A stretch of DNA of 64,000 nucleotides. Source: Rhodobacteraceae bacterium LMO-JJ12 (GTDB lineage Bacteria > Pseudomonadota > Alphaproteobacteria > Rhodobacterales > Rhodobacteraceae). The position numbers were made by a program, and so were the translations under genes. Positions within the stretch are counted from its first letter, which is position 1, and every line of letters begins with the position of its first letter. Positions 9,860-20,300 of the stretch are shown here, piece after piece. The stretch lies in the NCBI GenBank assembly GCA_021555075.1, contig JAKGBX010000001.1, forward strand, positions 62,001-126,000, given 5' to 3'. The notes beneath the pieces were generated by a model. It was not told where the DNA came from, did not search any database, and worked only from the letters and a program-made list of their open reading frames with translations.

Positions 9860-10568
9860 TGCACGCGGCCTTTTGCATCTCGGCCAACTCGCCAACACCC
9901 TTGGCGGCAAGCTCCATCAGGCTATCCATCTGCTCACGTGAAAAGGTCGAGCCCTCTGCGCTCATCTGCACCTCGATCAAACGACCATTGCCCAGCATGA
10001 CAAAATTGCCATCAACTCCGGCTTCGCTATCTTCGGGATAGTCGAGATCAAGCACCGGCTGACCGGCGTAAATGCCACAGCTAACCGCCGAGACCGGATC
10101 AATCAGCGGATCAGAAACCACATCGCCAACCTTCATCAGCTTGTTGACTGCCAAACGAAGCGCAACCCAGCCGCCGGTGATCGACGCACAGCGTGTGCCG
10201 CCATCGGCCTGGATCACATCACAGTCGATGGTAATCTGACGCTCGCCCAGTGCCACCCGGTCAACACCCGCGCGCAGGCTACGCCCGATCAAGCGCTGAA
10301 TTTCCACGGTGCGCCCGCCCTGTTTGCCCGCTGCAGCCTCGCGCCGCATCCGGCTTGTGGTTGAACGGGGCAACATACCGTATTCGGCGGTGACCCAACC
10401 AAGGCCCGAACCTTTGATAAACGGTGGAACCCGATCTTCCAGCGTCGCAGTGCACAGCACATGCGTATCACCCATTTTGATCATGCACGAGCCTTCGGCA
10501 TGTTTTGTTACCCCTGTTTCAATTGAAACGGGCCGCATTTCGCCTAGATCTCTCCCAGAGGGTCGCAT
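9852..10568 (-). CDS. rph: Ribonuclease PH
   Basis: 238 residues, the standard RNase PH length. Phosphorolytic 3'-5' exoribonuclease that trims tRNA 3' ends. It begins [19 protein letters not shown], then [18 protein letters not shown] and the phosphate-binding [32 protein letters not shown] carries the conserved Asp-Gly. The start at 10568 has a strong SD (AAAGGATATCAG before ATG), and earlier ATG codons only add non-conserved residues. Divergent from hrcA; overlaps rdgB by 8 bp. The rph/hrcA-grpE divergon is common in alphaproteobacteria. Confidence 0.96.
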   Translation of the reverse strand: MRPSGRDLGEMRPVSIETGVTKHAEGSCMIKMGDTHVLCTATLEDRVPPFIKGSGLGWVTAEYGMLPRSTTSRMRREAAAGKQGGRTVEIQRLIGRSLRAGVDRVALGERQITIDCDVIQADGGTRCASITGGWVALRLAVNKLMKVGDVVSDPLIDPVSAVSCGIYAGQPVLDLDYPEDSEAGVDGNFVMLGNGRLIEVQMSAEGSTFSREQMDSLMELAAKGVGELAEMQKAACSA

Positions 10569-10631
10569 CTGATATCCTTTCATCGCTTTGAATCGGCAAT
10601 ACAGGTGCGTCAGTGAGATGCGCAACCCCGA

Positions 10632-10660
10632 TTGACGTTTGATGCCCACGCATCTCTAAT
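10632..10660 (+). promoter_or_regulatory. Probable sigma-70-type promoter of hrcA-grpE
   Basis: TTGACG (10632-10637) and TCTAAT (10655-10660) are separated by 17 bp and point to hrcA. The expected start would be near 10667, giving a leader of about 20 nt with the weak SD AAGAAGAG. No CIRCE repeat (TTAGCACTC-N9-GAGTGCTAA) is seen here, so autoregulation by HrcA is not evident. An 11-bp near-inverted repeat (GTGAGATGCG / CGCATCTCTA) spans this segment. Confidence 0.6.
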
Positions 10661-10687
10661 GCTTGCTGGCTCAAGAAGAAGAGATCA

Positions 10688-11752
10688 ATGACCAATACAG
10701 GACAAATCCTGGCCGAAATGAACGACCGCTCTCGCGAAGTGTTTCGCCGCGTTGTCGAGTCGTATCTCGAAACTGGCGACCCTGTCGGTTCGCGTACGCT
10801 GACGCGGAGTTTGAACGAAAAGGTGTCCGCTGCAACAATCCGCAACGTAATGCAGGATCTTGAGTTTCTCGGTCTTCTCGACTCGCCACACGTCTCTGCG
10901 GGCCGTGTGCCGACTCAGACGGGATTGCGGATGTTTGTTGATGGTCTACTCGAAGTTGGCAACCTGACAAGCGACGATCGTCAAAAAATCGACGCCACAA
11001 TGGGAAGCAACACCGGCGATGTGGGAACGATGCTTGATCGTATCGGTTCGGCCCTGTCTGGGGTGACTCACGGTGCATCGCTGGTCCTTGCGCCCAAACA
11101 CGAAGCACCGATAAAACATATAGAATTCGTGCATCTGGCGCATGATCGCGCCCTTGTCGTTTTGGTGTTTGCCGATGGGCAGGTCGAAAACCGTATCTTC
11201 AACCCTCCGCCCGGCCAAACGCCCAGCTCGATGCGCGAAGCTGCCAATTTTCTCAATGCCCTGATCGAAGGTCGCACGCTTTCGGAATTTACCACCGTGA
11301 TGCGCGACCAGATCAAGTCGCGGCGTCAGGAAATCGATTCGCTCGCCGCCGAACTGGTCGATAGTGGGCTCGCGGTTTGGGAAGGTCAGGGCGAAACCCA
11401 CGAACGCCTGATCGTGCGCGGCAGATCCAATCTTCTGTCGGGCAGTGACGAAGCAGAGGGGCTGGACCGCATCAAAACCCTGTTTGACGACCTTGAACGC
11501 AAGCGCGACATCGCCGATTTCCTTGAGCTCGCAGATCAGGGCGAAGGCGTGCGCATTTTTATTGGCTCAGAGAACAAACTTTTCTCACTTTCGGGTAGCT
11601 CTTTGGTGGTCTCTCCCTATATGAACGCTGATCGTAAGATAGTCGGTGCGGTTGGCGTAATTGGCCCCACCAGACTGAACTATGGAAGGATTGTGCCGAT
11701 TGTAGATTACACGGCACAGCTTGTCGGCCGGATGATCTCCGACCGAAGTTAG
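10688..11752 (+). CDS. hrcA: Heat-inducible transcription repressor HrcA
   Basis: 354 residues. Represses groESL-type operons through CIRCE, with GroEL as co-regulator. The N-terminal winged helix (MNDRSREVFRRVVESYLETG, then DPVGSRTLTRSL and SAATIRNVMQDLEFLGLL) is followed by HVSAGRVPTQTGLRMFVD, the HrcA signature. The C-terminal part includes GSENKLFSLSGSSLVVSPY and VGAVGVIGPTRLNYGRIVPI, which is family-specific. Ten bases separate it from grpE, so the two are co-transcribed. Its own targets (groESL) are not in the window. Confidence 0.96.
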   Translation: MTNTGQILAEMNDRSREVFRRVVESYLETGDPVGSRTLTRSLNEKVSAATIRNVMQDLEFLGLLDSPHVSAGRVPTQTGLRMFVDGLLEVGNLTSDDRQKIDATMGSNTGDVGTMLDRIGSALSGVTHGASLVLAPKHEAPIKHIEFVHLAHDRALVVLVFADGQVENRIFNPPPGQTPSSMREAANFLNALIEGRTLSEFTTVMRDQIKSRRQEIDSLAAELVDSGLAVWEGQGETHERLIVRGRSNLLSGSDEAEGLDRIKTLFDDLERKRDIADFLELADQGEGVRIFIGSENKLFSLSGSSLVVSPYMNADRKIVGAVGVIGPTRLNYGRIVPIVDYTAQLVGRMISDRS

Positions 11753-11762
11753 AGGTAAGAGA

Positions 11763-12326
11763 ATGGCAGAGCGCAAAGAAGAAGACTTCCTGGACGATAT
11801 CGACGCAGCAGAAGCAGAAGAGCTGGCCGCCGATTTCGCCGAGATTGACGATGCAGAGGCCGAAATTGATTCCCTGCGCGCCGAACGTGACGCGCTCAAG
11901 GAGAAATTCATGCGCGCCCTGGCCGACATGGAGAATACCCGCAAACGTGGCGAGAAAATGCGCCGCGAAGCCGAGCAATACGGCGGTTCTAAGCTCGCTC
12001 GTGACATGCTTCCGGTCTATGACAACATGAAACGTGCACTCGAAGCTGCCACCGAAGAACAGCGCTCGGTTTCCGCCGCCCTGATCGAAGGAATCGAACT
12101 GACCATGCGTGAACTGCTCAACGTGTTCGGTAAGCACGGGATCGAGCTCGTCTCGCCGCAGGTCGGCGACCGCTTTGATCCACAGATGCACGAGGCGATG
12201 TTCGAAGCCCCTCTGCCAGGCACCAATGCGGGTGACATCATTCAGGTTTCTGCCGAAGGCTTCATGCTTCATGACCGCCTGTTGCGCCCTGCGCAGGTCG
12301 GCGTGTCATCCACCCCCAAATCCTAA
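11763..12326 (+). CDS. grpE: Nucleotide exchange factor GrpE
   Basis: 187 residues. Co-chaperone that releases ADP from DnaK. A long N-terminal acidic, coiled-coil segment (EEDFLDDIDAAEAEELAADF onward, about residues 4-60) precedes the RALADMENTRKRGEKMRREA helix and the C-terminal beta-wing with the motif GDRFDPQMHEAMF near residue 138. Follows hrcA by 10 bp; it is convergent with the oxoprolinase-like gene 8 bp away, with no clear terminator in the 8-bp gap. DnaK itself is elsewhere. Confidence 0.96.
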   Translation: MAERKEEDFLDDIDAAEAEELAADFAEIDDAEAEIDSLRAERDALKEKFMRALADMENTRKRGEKMRREAEQYGGSKLARDMLPVYDNMKRALEAATEEQRSVSAALIEGIELTMRELLNVFGKHGIELVSPQVGDRFDPQMHEAMFEAPLPGTNAGDIIQVSAEGFMLHDRLLRPAQVGVSSTPKS

Positions 12327-12334
12327 CGGGTTTC

Positions 12335-14338
12335 TCAGGGGTCGACCGCAATTCGTGGTCGCCCTGATGCCTCTACAGTGAGCGTCGCCTCGATAAACAC
12401 GTCGCGACCCTCCACAGGCGAATGCTTCAGATCCCGCAGCACGGTGATTTGAAGCTCACCCGCCCCCGATGCGCGCGCGTCGGCCTCGGCAAACGCGCGC
12501 AATTCGCACTCCAGACTATGCAGCGCCGCCTCCGGCTCGGTGAAATCCACCGGCTCTCCTGCGCCATGAACCCGGTATCGCCCCTCGGCAGGGCTGGTGA
12601 CTGTTCCGGACTTCCGCATAGTGATCCGCCCCACAACCGCCCCCACGGCATTGGCCACCCCGGCATGTTCGGGCAGGATCATTTCACAACCAAGATGCGC
12701 GCCCACCGCTGGATAATAGGTACCCGCAGACGCGCCAAGCCCGACAACCGGGATGTTCAAACCCGCCTCGATACGCAACAGGCCCGATTGTTTCGATAGC
12801 CCGCGTTGCATCAATTCATGTCGCGCCAGAACCTCTGGCGCACCGAGAAACTGATCTTGTTCTTCGGCGAAAGCAGTCTCTAGCAAGGCCAAAGTTGTCT
12901 GGTAGGTCAGCTGTGCAATGATCATCCGGGCCAGCGTTGGCGCATCCGGCGCAAGCCTGGCGCCTGATCCGCCGCGCCGCCTTGCCACCAGGCGCAGCGC
13001 CAATTCCGCAGCATCTTCACTCCAGGCATCCAAGAGCTTCAGAACATGCGCCGCATCCGAAGGGGTCACGCCACCGATCTGCACAAACCCGCGTTCTTGC
13101 AACCGGCGCAGCGATTGGCTTTCCGCCCGCGTCCTTAAAACCTCGGACAGCGGATGCACCTCGGTGATCCGCTCGAACACGGCCAGATCACGGGGTGAAA
13201 GCCCCTCAGGCTCAAAACCCTGCACGCGCCGCACGAACCGCCCGTCAAATTCGCCGGGCGTGGTGCGACGCAATTGGCTTTCAAGCACGGGCAAGACCCG
13301 GTCAGGCGCTTCAGCCGCCAAAAGGCTGACCGGAATCAACCGCCGCGGCCCCAGGAAGAGACCCGCTTCCAGCCCCTCGGCCCGCACATGAACCTCACTG
13401 TCGCCGCCAAGCCCAGTGGTGCGCATCGCTACCGCCTCGACCATGGTGCGATAAGGCCCGACACGCGCACCATCCGGGTCAATCGCCGGGCGGCCGTCGC
13501 GCAGCATTGCAATATCGGTAGTGGTGCCGCCGATGTCCGAAACAAGCGCGCGTTTCGCCCCGGTCAGCCATCCCGCCCCGACAATCGACGCGGCGGGCCC
13601 GCTGAGTATGGTTTCAATCGGTCGCGCCCGCGCCATCGCCGCCCCAATCAATGCGCCATCGCCACGCACCACCATCATCGGCGCGGTGATCCCCAAATCG
13701 CGCAGCTTGTCCTCGGCCCGCCCGATCAGCCGGTCAATCATCCCGATAAGCCGCGCGTTGAGCAGAGCCGTCAGCGCCCGTTTCGGCCCGTTAAGCCGCG
13801 CCGACAGATGGTGCGAGCAAGAAACCGGCCGCCCGGTGGCCTCGCGCACGATCTCCGCCACGGCGGTTTCATGCGCGGGGTTGCGGGTGGCAAACTGCGC
13901 CGCCACGGCAAAGCCTGTAATGCCTTCAACAGTCTCTAACCATGCCGAAAGTGTCTCATGATCCAACGGCGCGCTCTCTTGCCCGGCATGGTCGTGCCCA
14001 CCCTGCAAAAGCAGCACCGGATCGCCTTGCAAGGCGTCTTTCAGCCCGTGCCGCTCCATGTCCCGGCCATCAAACCCGACATAGATCATCGCAACGCGCC
14101 CGCCCTGCCCCTCGACCAGAGCATTGGTTGCCAAGGTGGTCGAAAGCGCCGCCAGCCCGATTTCCGATGCCTCCACGCCCGATTGCATCAGCACCGCCTC
14201 AACCGCTTTACCGATACCAATCGCCAGATCATGCCGGGTGGTAAGCGCCTTGGCGCTGGCGATCACATCGCGTTCGTCGCGGATCAACACCGCGTCGGTA
14301 TATGTGCCTCCCGTGTCCACCCCAAGCGCAAGGCTCAT
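12335..14338 (-). CDS. Hydantoinase/oxoprolinase family protein (HyuA/OplahA-like)
   Basis: 667 residues from the ATG at 14338, which overlaps the queG stop as ATGA. The N-terminal ASKHA-type phosphate loop is [16 protein letters not shown] (about 6-21); the central [16 protein letters not shown] (near 265) is the second ATPase loop. Members of the family (N-methylhydantoinase A, 5-oxoprolinase A, acetone and acetophenone carboxylase subunits) use ATP to activate amide, lactam or keto substrates. The usual partner subunit HyuB is absent next door, so the substrate is not predictable. An upstream ATG at 14362 would extend into queG and is less likely. Confidence 0.85.
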   Translation of the reverse strand: MSLALGVDTGGTYTDAVLIRDERDVIASAKALTTRHDLAIGIGKAVEAVLMQSGVEASEIGLAALSTTLATNALVEGQGGRVAMIYVGFDGRDMERHGLKDALQGDPVLLLQGGHDHAGQESAPLDHETLSAWLETVEGITGFAVAAQFATRNPAHETAVAEIVREATGRPVSCSHHLSARLNGPKRALTALLNARLIGMIDRLIGRAEDKLRDLGITAPMMVVRGDGALIGAAMARARPIETILSGPAASIVGAGWLTGAKRALVSDIGGTTTDIAMLRDGRPAIDPDGARVGPYRTMVEAVAMRTTGLGGDSEVHVRAEGLEAGLFLGPRRLIPVSLLAAEAPDRVLPVLESQLRRTTPGEFDGRFVRRVQGFEPEGLSPRDLAVFERITEVHPLSEVLRTRAESQSLRRLQERGFVQIGGVTPSDAAHVLKLLDAWSEDAAELALRLVARRRGGSGARLAPDAPTLARMIIAQLTYQTTLALLETAFAEEQDQFLGAPEVLARHELMQRGLSKQSGLLRIEAGLNIPVVGLGASAGTYYPAVGAHLGCEMILPEHAGVANAVGAVVGRITMRKSGTVTSPAEGRYRVHGAGEPVDFTEPEAALHSLECELRAFAEADARASGAGELQITVLRDLKHSPVEGRDVFIEATLTVEASGRPRIAVDP

Positions 14339-15375
14339 TCCCGCAATCTCCCAACCGCCCAACGCGCGGCATCGGCCACGACTTCGTCTGGATCATCACA
14401 AAGGCGCTGCGCGACATCTAGCAAGGAAGCGTCACCTGAGTTGCCAATTGCGTAAAGCACGTTTCGCACGAAGCGGTTCCGCCCGATCCTTTTGATCGGC
14501 GATCCGCTGAATTTTGCCCGAAACGCCCCGTCGTCCAATTCCGCCAGTTCCGCCAAAGGCGGCGCAATCAAGTCGTTGCGCGCGTGATAACGCAACTCGC
14601 TTGCTTCCTTGGCAAACTTGTTCCACGGACAGGCAGCAAGGCAATCGTCGCAACCATAAATCCGGTTGCCCATCTTGGCGCGCAACTCGACGTCAATCGG
14701 CCCCTTATGCTCGATTGTCAGATAGGAAATACAGCGCCGCGCATCAATCTGATGCGGCGCTGGAAAAGCATCCGTCGGGCAGGCATCAAGACAAGCCCGG
14801 CACGACCCGCAGTGGTCGATCTCCGCCGCATCCGCCGGCAGATCCAGCGTGGTAAAGATCGATCCGATAAAAAACCAGCTGCCCATCTCGCGGCTCACCA
14901 GATTGGTATGCTTGCCCTGCCAGCCCAGCCCCGCTGCCTGCCCCAAAGGCTTCTCCGGAACGGGCGCCGTATCAACGAAAACCTTCACCGCCGTCTCGCT
15001 GCCCGCTTCGCCAATCAACCACCGCGCTACTCGCTTCAGCCGTTTCTTGACAAGGTCATGATAGTCTCGATTGCGCGCATAAACCGAGACTAATCCAGCA
15101 GAAGTCTTGTCGAAATCCTCCCTAGGGTCATAGTCCGGCCCATAGCTCTCCGCCAACATGATGACCGAACGCGCTTCTGGCCAAAGCACATCCGGCGCGC
15201 CGCGCCAATGCGCCCGCTCGGCCAGCCAGCCCATTGTTCCATGATGCCCCTGCTCCAGATACCCCGCCAGATCTTGCGCAACATGCCCCACATCCCAAGG
15301 GCGGCAAATCCGACAGGCCGAAAATCCTTCGGCCAAGGCCTGGGCAACCAGCCGCGATTTCAGAGCCTCATCCAT
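14335..15375 (-). CDS. queG: Epoxyqueuosine reductase QueG
   Basis: 346 residues. Cobalamin- and Fe-S-dependent enzyme for the last step of queuosine synthesis in tRNA. Two ferredoxin-like [4Fe-4S] motifs are present: [20 protein letters not shown] near residue 190 and [14 protein letters not shown] near 240. The catalytic Asp region fits the N-terminal B12-binding half ([11 protein letters not shown] and [17 protein letters not shown]). The C-terminal HEAT-like repeats are seen around [18 protein letters not shown]. Overlaps the downstream oxoprolinase-like gene by 4 bp. Confidence 0.95.
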   Translation of the reverse strand: MDEALKSRLVAQALAEGFSACRICRPWDVGHVAQDLAGYLEQGHHGTMGWLAERAHWRGAPDVLWPEARSVIMLAESYGPDYDPREDFDKTSAGLVSVYARNRDYHDLVKKRLKRVARWLIGEAGSETAVKVFVDTAPVPEKPLGQAAGLGWQGKHTNLVSREMGSWFFIGSIFTTLDLPADAAEIDHCGSCRACLDACPTDAFPAPHQIDARRCISYLTIEHKGPIDVELRAKMGNRIYGCDDCLAACPWNKFAKEASELRYHARNDLIAPPLAELAELDDGAFRAKFSGSPIKRIGRNRFVRNVLYAIGNSGDASLLDVAQRLCDDPDEVVADAARWAVGRLRE

Positions 15376-15460
15376 GTTTCATCTTGCCCGAAATATCCCG
15401 GGGGGTGCGGGGGGCTGGCCCCCCGCTTGTTACTGTGGTGCGGGGGGCTGGCCCTCCGTC
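15376..15460. repeat. GC-rich REP-like hairpin element
   Basis: The gap between queG and the GST gene holds GCGGGGGGCTGGCCCCCCGC (15407-15426), a perfect hairpin, and a second copy of TGCGGGGGGCTGGCC (15439-15453). It is flanked by ATCTTGCCCGAAATATCCCG (15381-15400), which I recognise as a sequence commonly dispersed in Rhodobacteraceae intergenic regions. It may also terminate transcription of the GST gene. Confidence 0.6.
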
Positions 15461-15473
15461 CTGACCTGAAGGT

Positions 15474-16139
15474 TCAAAAGTCCAGATCGGCATAATGCGG
15501 CGGCGGTAGAAAACCGGGCACCTGATCGGCCAGGATATTTCGGAAGGCCGGGCGCGATTTGATCTTGGCATACCAATCCTTGACGACCGCGCTGCGGTTC
15601 CAATCCACGTCAGAAATGTAATCCAGCGCGCTCAGATGGGCCGCGGCGGCAAAATCGGCCAAGGTCATCACATCCCCCGCAAGCCACCGCCTCTGGTCCA
15701 ACAGCCAGGCCAGATAATCGAGGTGATACTTGATCATCTTCGCGCCGGCCTTCACATTCTTGCTGTCTGGATAGCCCTGCTTCATCACCTTCTTGTTGAC
15801 CCGTTCGTAGACAAGTTTCGACGTCACCTCGTGATGGAACTTGTCGTCAAACCAACCGATCAGACGACGCACCTCATAGCGACCCACCGGGTCCTTCGGC
15901 ATTAGCGGCATGTCGGGATAGGCTTCTTCGAGGTATTCACAAATCGCCGCGCTTTCCGACATGACCATGCCGTCAATCTTCAGAACGGGCACCTTGCCCG
16001 CCGGATTGCGCCGCATGAAATCGGGCCCTTGTTCCCAATAGCGCTCCTCGATCAGCTCGCACTCAATCTTCTTCTCGGCAAGGCTCAGACGAACCTTGCG
16101 GCAGAACGGGGAAAGCGGAACATGATAAAGCGTGGCCAT
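15474..16139 (-). CDS. Glutathione S-transferase family protein
   Basis: 221 residues from ATG 16139 (an ATG at 16145 adds two). The N-terminal thioredoxin fold opens ATLYHVPLSPFCRKVRLSLA; the SPFC segment replaces the catalytic Ser/Cys/Tyr region, and NPAGKVPVL with the cis-Pro and SESAAICEYLEE for gamma-glutamyl binding follow. The C-terminal all-helical domain includes WLAGDVMTLADFAAAAHLSA. Cytoplasmic; substrate unknown. The FtsZ-like name does not apply. Gene stands alone between queG and mtgA. Confidence 0.88.
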   Translation of the reverse strand: MATLYHVPLSPFCRKVRLSLAEKKIECELIEERYWEQGPDFMRRNPAGKVPVLKIDGMVMSESAAICEYLEEAYPDMPLMPKDPVGRYEVRRLIGWFDDKFHHEVTSKLVYERVNKKVMKQGYPDSKNVKAGAKMIKYHLDYLAWLLDQRRWLAGDVMTLADFAAAAHLSALDYISDVDWNRSAVVKDWYAKIKSRPAFRNILADQVPGFLPPPHYADLDF

Positions 16140-16197
16140 GGTCATTTCGAACAGTAAGGACAATCGTCTTCTTCAATGCCGCTTTGCGCCGCTCTTT

Positions 16198-16932
16198 TCA
16201 ATCCTCGAAACAAGCCGCCCGGCCATCCCGGCGGATTGTTTCCGCTCCATCCTGGATCGAACGCGCCCGCCGGATCAGCGTTCTTGATGGTTTTGAGGCC
16301 GAACGCGCCTTGGGGTTGGGCAAAACCGCTGCAAGCCGCGCCGCCTGCACCGGCGAAAGCTTGGCCGGCACGATACCGAAATAATGTTGCGAGGCGGCGT
16401 CGATCCCAAACACCCCCTCATCAAACTCGGCGATATTGAGATAAACCTCGATGATGCGCCGTTTGCTCCAGATCGCCTCGACCAGCGGCGTAAGCACGGC
16501 TTCCAGAGCCTTGCGCGCCCAATTGCGTCCCTGCCAGAGATAGACGTTTTTCACCACCTGCTGGCTGATTGTTGACGCCCCGCGCCCCGACCCTTCTTCA
16601 AGAGCGGTGCGAATCGCCTCGACATCAAAACCCCAGTGCAGGCAGAAATTGGCATCCTCGGCCGCCACCACCGACCGCGCCATCACTGGCGCCACCTCTT
16701 TGAGCGGCACCCAGATATGATCTATTCCGCCCAACCGCCGCGCTTCGGATTTCATGTAGAACGTGCGCGACGGGTTGAACGCCGCATGCATTGAAACCAC
16801 GATCAGAACCGTCGCCAGAACCAACACGATCAGCCGCACAAACCAACGCCGCAACCACCGAAACGGGCTTAGCATCCGCTCGGTCAGCGTCGGGGGGCTT
16901 TTCGCCTTTCTGGGTTTTGTTTTTTTCGCCAC
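16198..16932 (-). CDS. mtgA: Monofunctional biosynthetic peptidoglycan transglycosylase MtgA
   Basis: About 244 residues from the GTG at 16932; polymerises lipid II into glycan strands at the inner membrane. A basic N-terminus (VAKKTKPRKAKSPP) precedes one transmembrane helix (LIVLVLATVLIVVSMHAAF). The GT51 domain carries the catalytic Glu in SVVAAEDANFCLHWGFD, then GASTISQQVVKNVYLW and RKALEAVLTPLVEAIWSKRR, followed by the second Glu in IIEVYLNIAEF. An ATG at 17022 adds 30 residues without family features. Length fits MtgA rather than a bifunctional PBP. Confidence 0.93.
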   Translation of the reverse strand: MAKKTKPRKAKSPPTLTERMLSPFRWLRRWFVRLIVLVLATVLIVVSMHAAFNPSRTFYMKSEARRLGGIDHIWVPLKEVAPVMARSVVAAEDANFCLHWGFDVEAIRTALEEGSGRGASTISQQVVKNVYLWQGRNWARKALEAVLTPLVEAIWSKRRIIEVYLNIAEFDEGVFGIDAASQHYFGIVPAKLSPVQAARLAAVLPNPKARSASKPSRTLIRRARSIQDGAETIRRDGRAACFED

Positions 16933-17272
16933 AATCCTGCTATAGAGCGTTTCGCCGTGAACTTGAATCACGAGTTTGCCCCGAAACGCCCGCAACAATG
17001 ATTTATGGCACGGCGCTTCCACATGCCCCGTAACGCAAGACTGAACAGAAGCAATTCGGGCGAGATCAACAGCCGGGAAAAGGCTCTGCCAACACGCATC
17101 ATTCCCCCTGCAACCAGCAGTAAGGTCGGAAGGGTTTCAGAAAACACATCGTAAAAGGTCGTCGGCACGCGCGCGCCTGTTTATGGTGTTTCTTTGAACT
17201 ACGTCCAAGCTTGCTGCATCAGCCGGGCGTAAATTGGGAACAATCTAGGTAAAATTATCCCGATATCATGCC
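16933..17272. other. Intergenic region upstream of mtgA
   Basis: Between the mtgA start and the gltB end. It holds an open frame on the minus strand (16968-17168, 66 codons, hydrophobic centre TLLLVAGGMMRVG) that I do not recognise and that has no clear SD, so it is not called as a gene. The mtgA promoter must lie here. No other structure seen. Confidence 0.4.
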
Positions 17273-17299
17273 GATCCGGCAACACGCTGTCGCCGGATC
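17273..17299. terminator. Hairpin downstream of gltB, possible terminator
   Basis: GATCCGGC (17273-17280) and GCCGGATC (17292-17299) form a perfect 8-bp stem with an 11-nt loop, 16 bp past the gltB stop on the minus strand. There is no strong T-run after it, so it may be a processing or weak termination site. Confidence 0.45.
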
Positions 17300-17314
17300 G
17301 CACTTGGCATCGTC

Positions 17315-20300
17315 CTATTCCGCCGGTATCGCAGCCTCTTCAAGGTTCAGCGGATGGGGCAGGTGGGCCAGCATCTCTTTCGGGCAGACCTGAAGGAAAT
17401 TGACCTTTTCCAGATCCCAATGTTGCAGAATATCGGCGGCCTTCCGGCTTCCGGTTTCTGCCAAGTGCCGCTCGATCAGAGTTTTCAGCTGATTTTCCCA
17501 ATGGCTGATGGTTACCGGGCACGTCACCAAGCTTTCCAAATTCATCAGGTTTTCCGCCGCACCATCAGGATCATAGAGATAGGCCATCCCGCCGGTCATC
17601 CCGGCGCCGAAATTCGCTCCGATCCCGCCAAGGATAACAGCAACCCCCCCGGTCATGTATTCACACCCGTTTGAGCCACAGCCCTCAACGACAACCTGCG
17701 CCCCTGAGTTTCGCACGGCAAAGCGCTCCCCGGCCCGCCCGGCAGCAAACAGATAGCCGTTGGTCGCGCCATAAAGCACGGTGTTGCCGATGATCGTATT
17801 TTCGCTCGCAATCAGCGGCGAATGCATCGGCGGGCGCACCACGATCGTGCCACCAGACAGCCCCTTGCCAACATAATCGTTGGCATCACCGCTCACCTCG
17901 ATCTTCAGCCCCGGAGCGGCAAACGCGCCAAGGCTCTGTCCGGCGCTACCGGTCAGCTTGATCGTCAGATGATCGGGTTGAAGCTTGTTGCGCATCCCGA
18001 AATTGCGCACGATATGGCTGGAAATCCGCGTGCCGACGCTCCGGTGCGTGTTCTGCACCGCATAAGAAAGCTGCATCTTTTCGCCTTCCTCCAGAAAGCG
18101 GTCCGCATCCACCACGATTTCCGCATCAAGCGTCGGCGTAACCTCGTTGCGCGGCTTGTTGCGGTTATAGACGATGTCTTTCGCACCATCGACCGTGATC
18201 AAAAGCGGATTGAGATCGAGATCATCCAGATGTTCGGCTCCACGGCTCACCTGACTCAACAGATCGGCTCGTCCAATCACCTCATCAAGTGAACGCGCGC
18301 CGATCTCGGCCAGAATTTCGCGCACTTCGGTGGCATAAAAGGTGATCAGGTTCACCACCTTGTCGGCGCTGCCGGTGAACTTCTTGCGCAGGTCTTCATC
18401 CTGCGTGCAAACGCCCACGGGGCAGGTGTTGCTCTGACACTGACGCACCATGATACAGCCCATCGCGATCAGCGCGGCGGTGCCGATGCCGTATTCCTCG
18501 GCCCCCATCATCGCCGCCATCACGATATCGCGCCCAGTGCGCAAGCCGCCATCGGTTCTGAGGGTCACCCGGTCGCGCAGCTTGTTCATGCTGAGAACCT
18601 GATGCGCCTCGGTCAGCCCCATTTCCCAAGGCAGACCGGCATACTTGATCGAACTCGCCGGGCTGGCCCCGGTGCCGCCATTATGCCCGGAAATCAGGAT
18701 GACATCCGCCTTGGCCTTGGCAACACCCGCAGCAATCGTGCCGACACCGGATGAGGCCACCAGTTTGACCGTAACTTTCGCGCGCGGGTTGATCTGTTTC
18801 AGGTCATAGATCAGCTGCGCAAGGTCTTCGATGCTGTAAATATCGTGATGCGGCGGCGGACTAATCAGGGTGACACCCTTGGTCGACAGCCGCAGGCGCG
18901 CAATAAGCTCGGTCACTTTCATACCGGGCAACTGACCACCCTCGCCGGGCTTGGCGCCTTGTGCTACCTTGATTTCCAGCTCTTCGCACTGGTTCAGGTA
19001 TTCTGCCGTCACGCCAAAGCGCCCGCTCGCCACCTGTTTGATCTTGGCGCTGGGGTTGTCGCCATTCGGCTCCGGCACAAAATGCGCCGGATCCTCCCCG
19101 CCTTCGCCGCTATCGGATTTCGCGCCGATCCGGTTCATCGCCACATTCAGCGCCTTGTGCGCCTCGGGGCTGAGCGCCCCAAGCGACATGCCCGGTGTCA
19201 CGAACCGTTTGCGAATGGCGGTGATGCTCTCCACCTCTTCAATCGGCACTGGTGCGCCCATCGGCTTGATCGCCAGCAAATCGCGCAGATGGATTGGCGG
19301 ATTTTTCCGCATCGCTGCCGAATATTGCTTCCAGAGCGAATAGCTCGCCCGATCACAGGCGGTTTGCATCAAATGCATATTCGTCGCACCCCAAGCGTGG
19401 GTTTCGCCCGACTGGCGCGCCTTGTAGAACCCGCCCACCGGCAGAACACCCACGCCGCCGCGCCATCCGCGCGCATGGATTTCCTCGGCCTTGCGTTGGA
19501 TGCCGCTCACCCCGATGCCCGAAATCCGGCTTAGCATCCCTGGGAAAAACTCCGCACACATCGCGCGGGAAAGCCCCACCGCCTCGAAATTCAGCCCACC
19601 GCGATAAGACGAGATCACCGAGATCCCCATCTTCGCCATGATCTTCAGCAGGCCCTGATCAATAGCCTCGCGATAGCGCGTCATCGTCTCGGCCAGCGTG
19701 CCATCAAGCAGCCCCCGCGACATCCGTTCAGCCAGAGAATCCTGCGCCAGATAGGGGTTCACCACCGTCGCACCACAGCCCACCAGAACGGCAAAATAAT
19801 GCGGATCAATACATTCTGCCGCCCGCACATTGAGCGAACAGAACGTACGCAACCCTTTTTCGGTCAGCCACGAATGCACCGCCGATGTCGCAAGGATCAT
19901 CGGCATCGCCACCTTGTCTTCGCTCTGATGATGATCGGTCAGCACAAGATGCCCCGCGCCCGACCGCACCGCATCTTCCGCCTCGGCCCTGACCCGGTCA
20001 AGAGCAGCGCGCAACGCGCCGGCCCCACCATCCACCGGAAAAGTGCAATCAATCTCGACCAGGTCAGCGTTGAAGATCTCGGTCAGCTCATCCCATTCCG
20101 CATTTGCGACAAACGGGCTCTCCAACACGATAATCTCGGTCTGCGCACTGCTTTCATCCAACACGTTCTTCAAATTCCCGAACCGCGTTTTCAGGCTCAT
20201 CACCCGGTATTCGCGCAAACTGTCGATCGGCGGATTGGTCACCTGGCTGAAGTTCTGGCGGAAGAAATGGCTCAACGGGCGATACTTCATCGACAAAACC

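Noticed and set aside
9931-9946. Third parS-like site in rph (CTCACGTGAAAAG)
   Set aside because: Only the CACGTG centre and one arm fit; the left arm mismatches at most positions.
10569-10687. CIRCE operator upstream of hrcA
   Set aside because: No TTAGCACTC-N9-GAGTGCTAA or near match; only a normal promoter is visible.
12335-14338. Acetone or acetophenone carboxylase subunit
   Set aside because: The fold is shared, but no partner subunits are adjacent, so a specific name is not justified.
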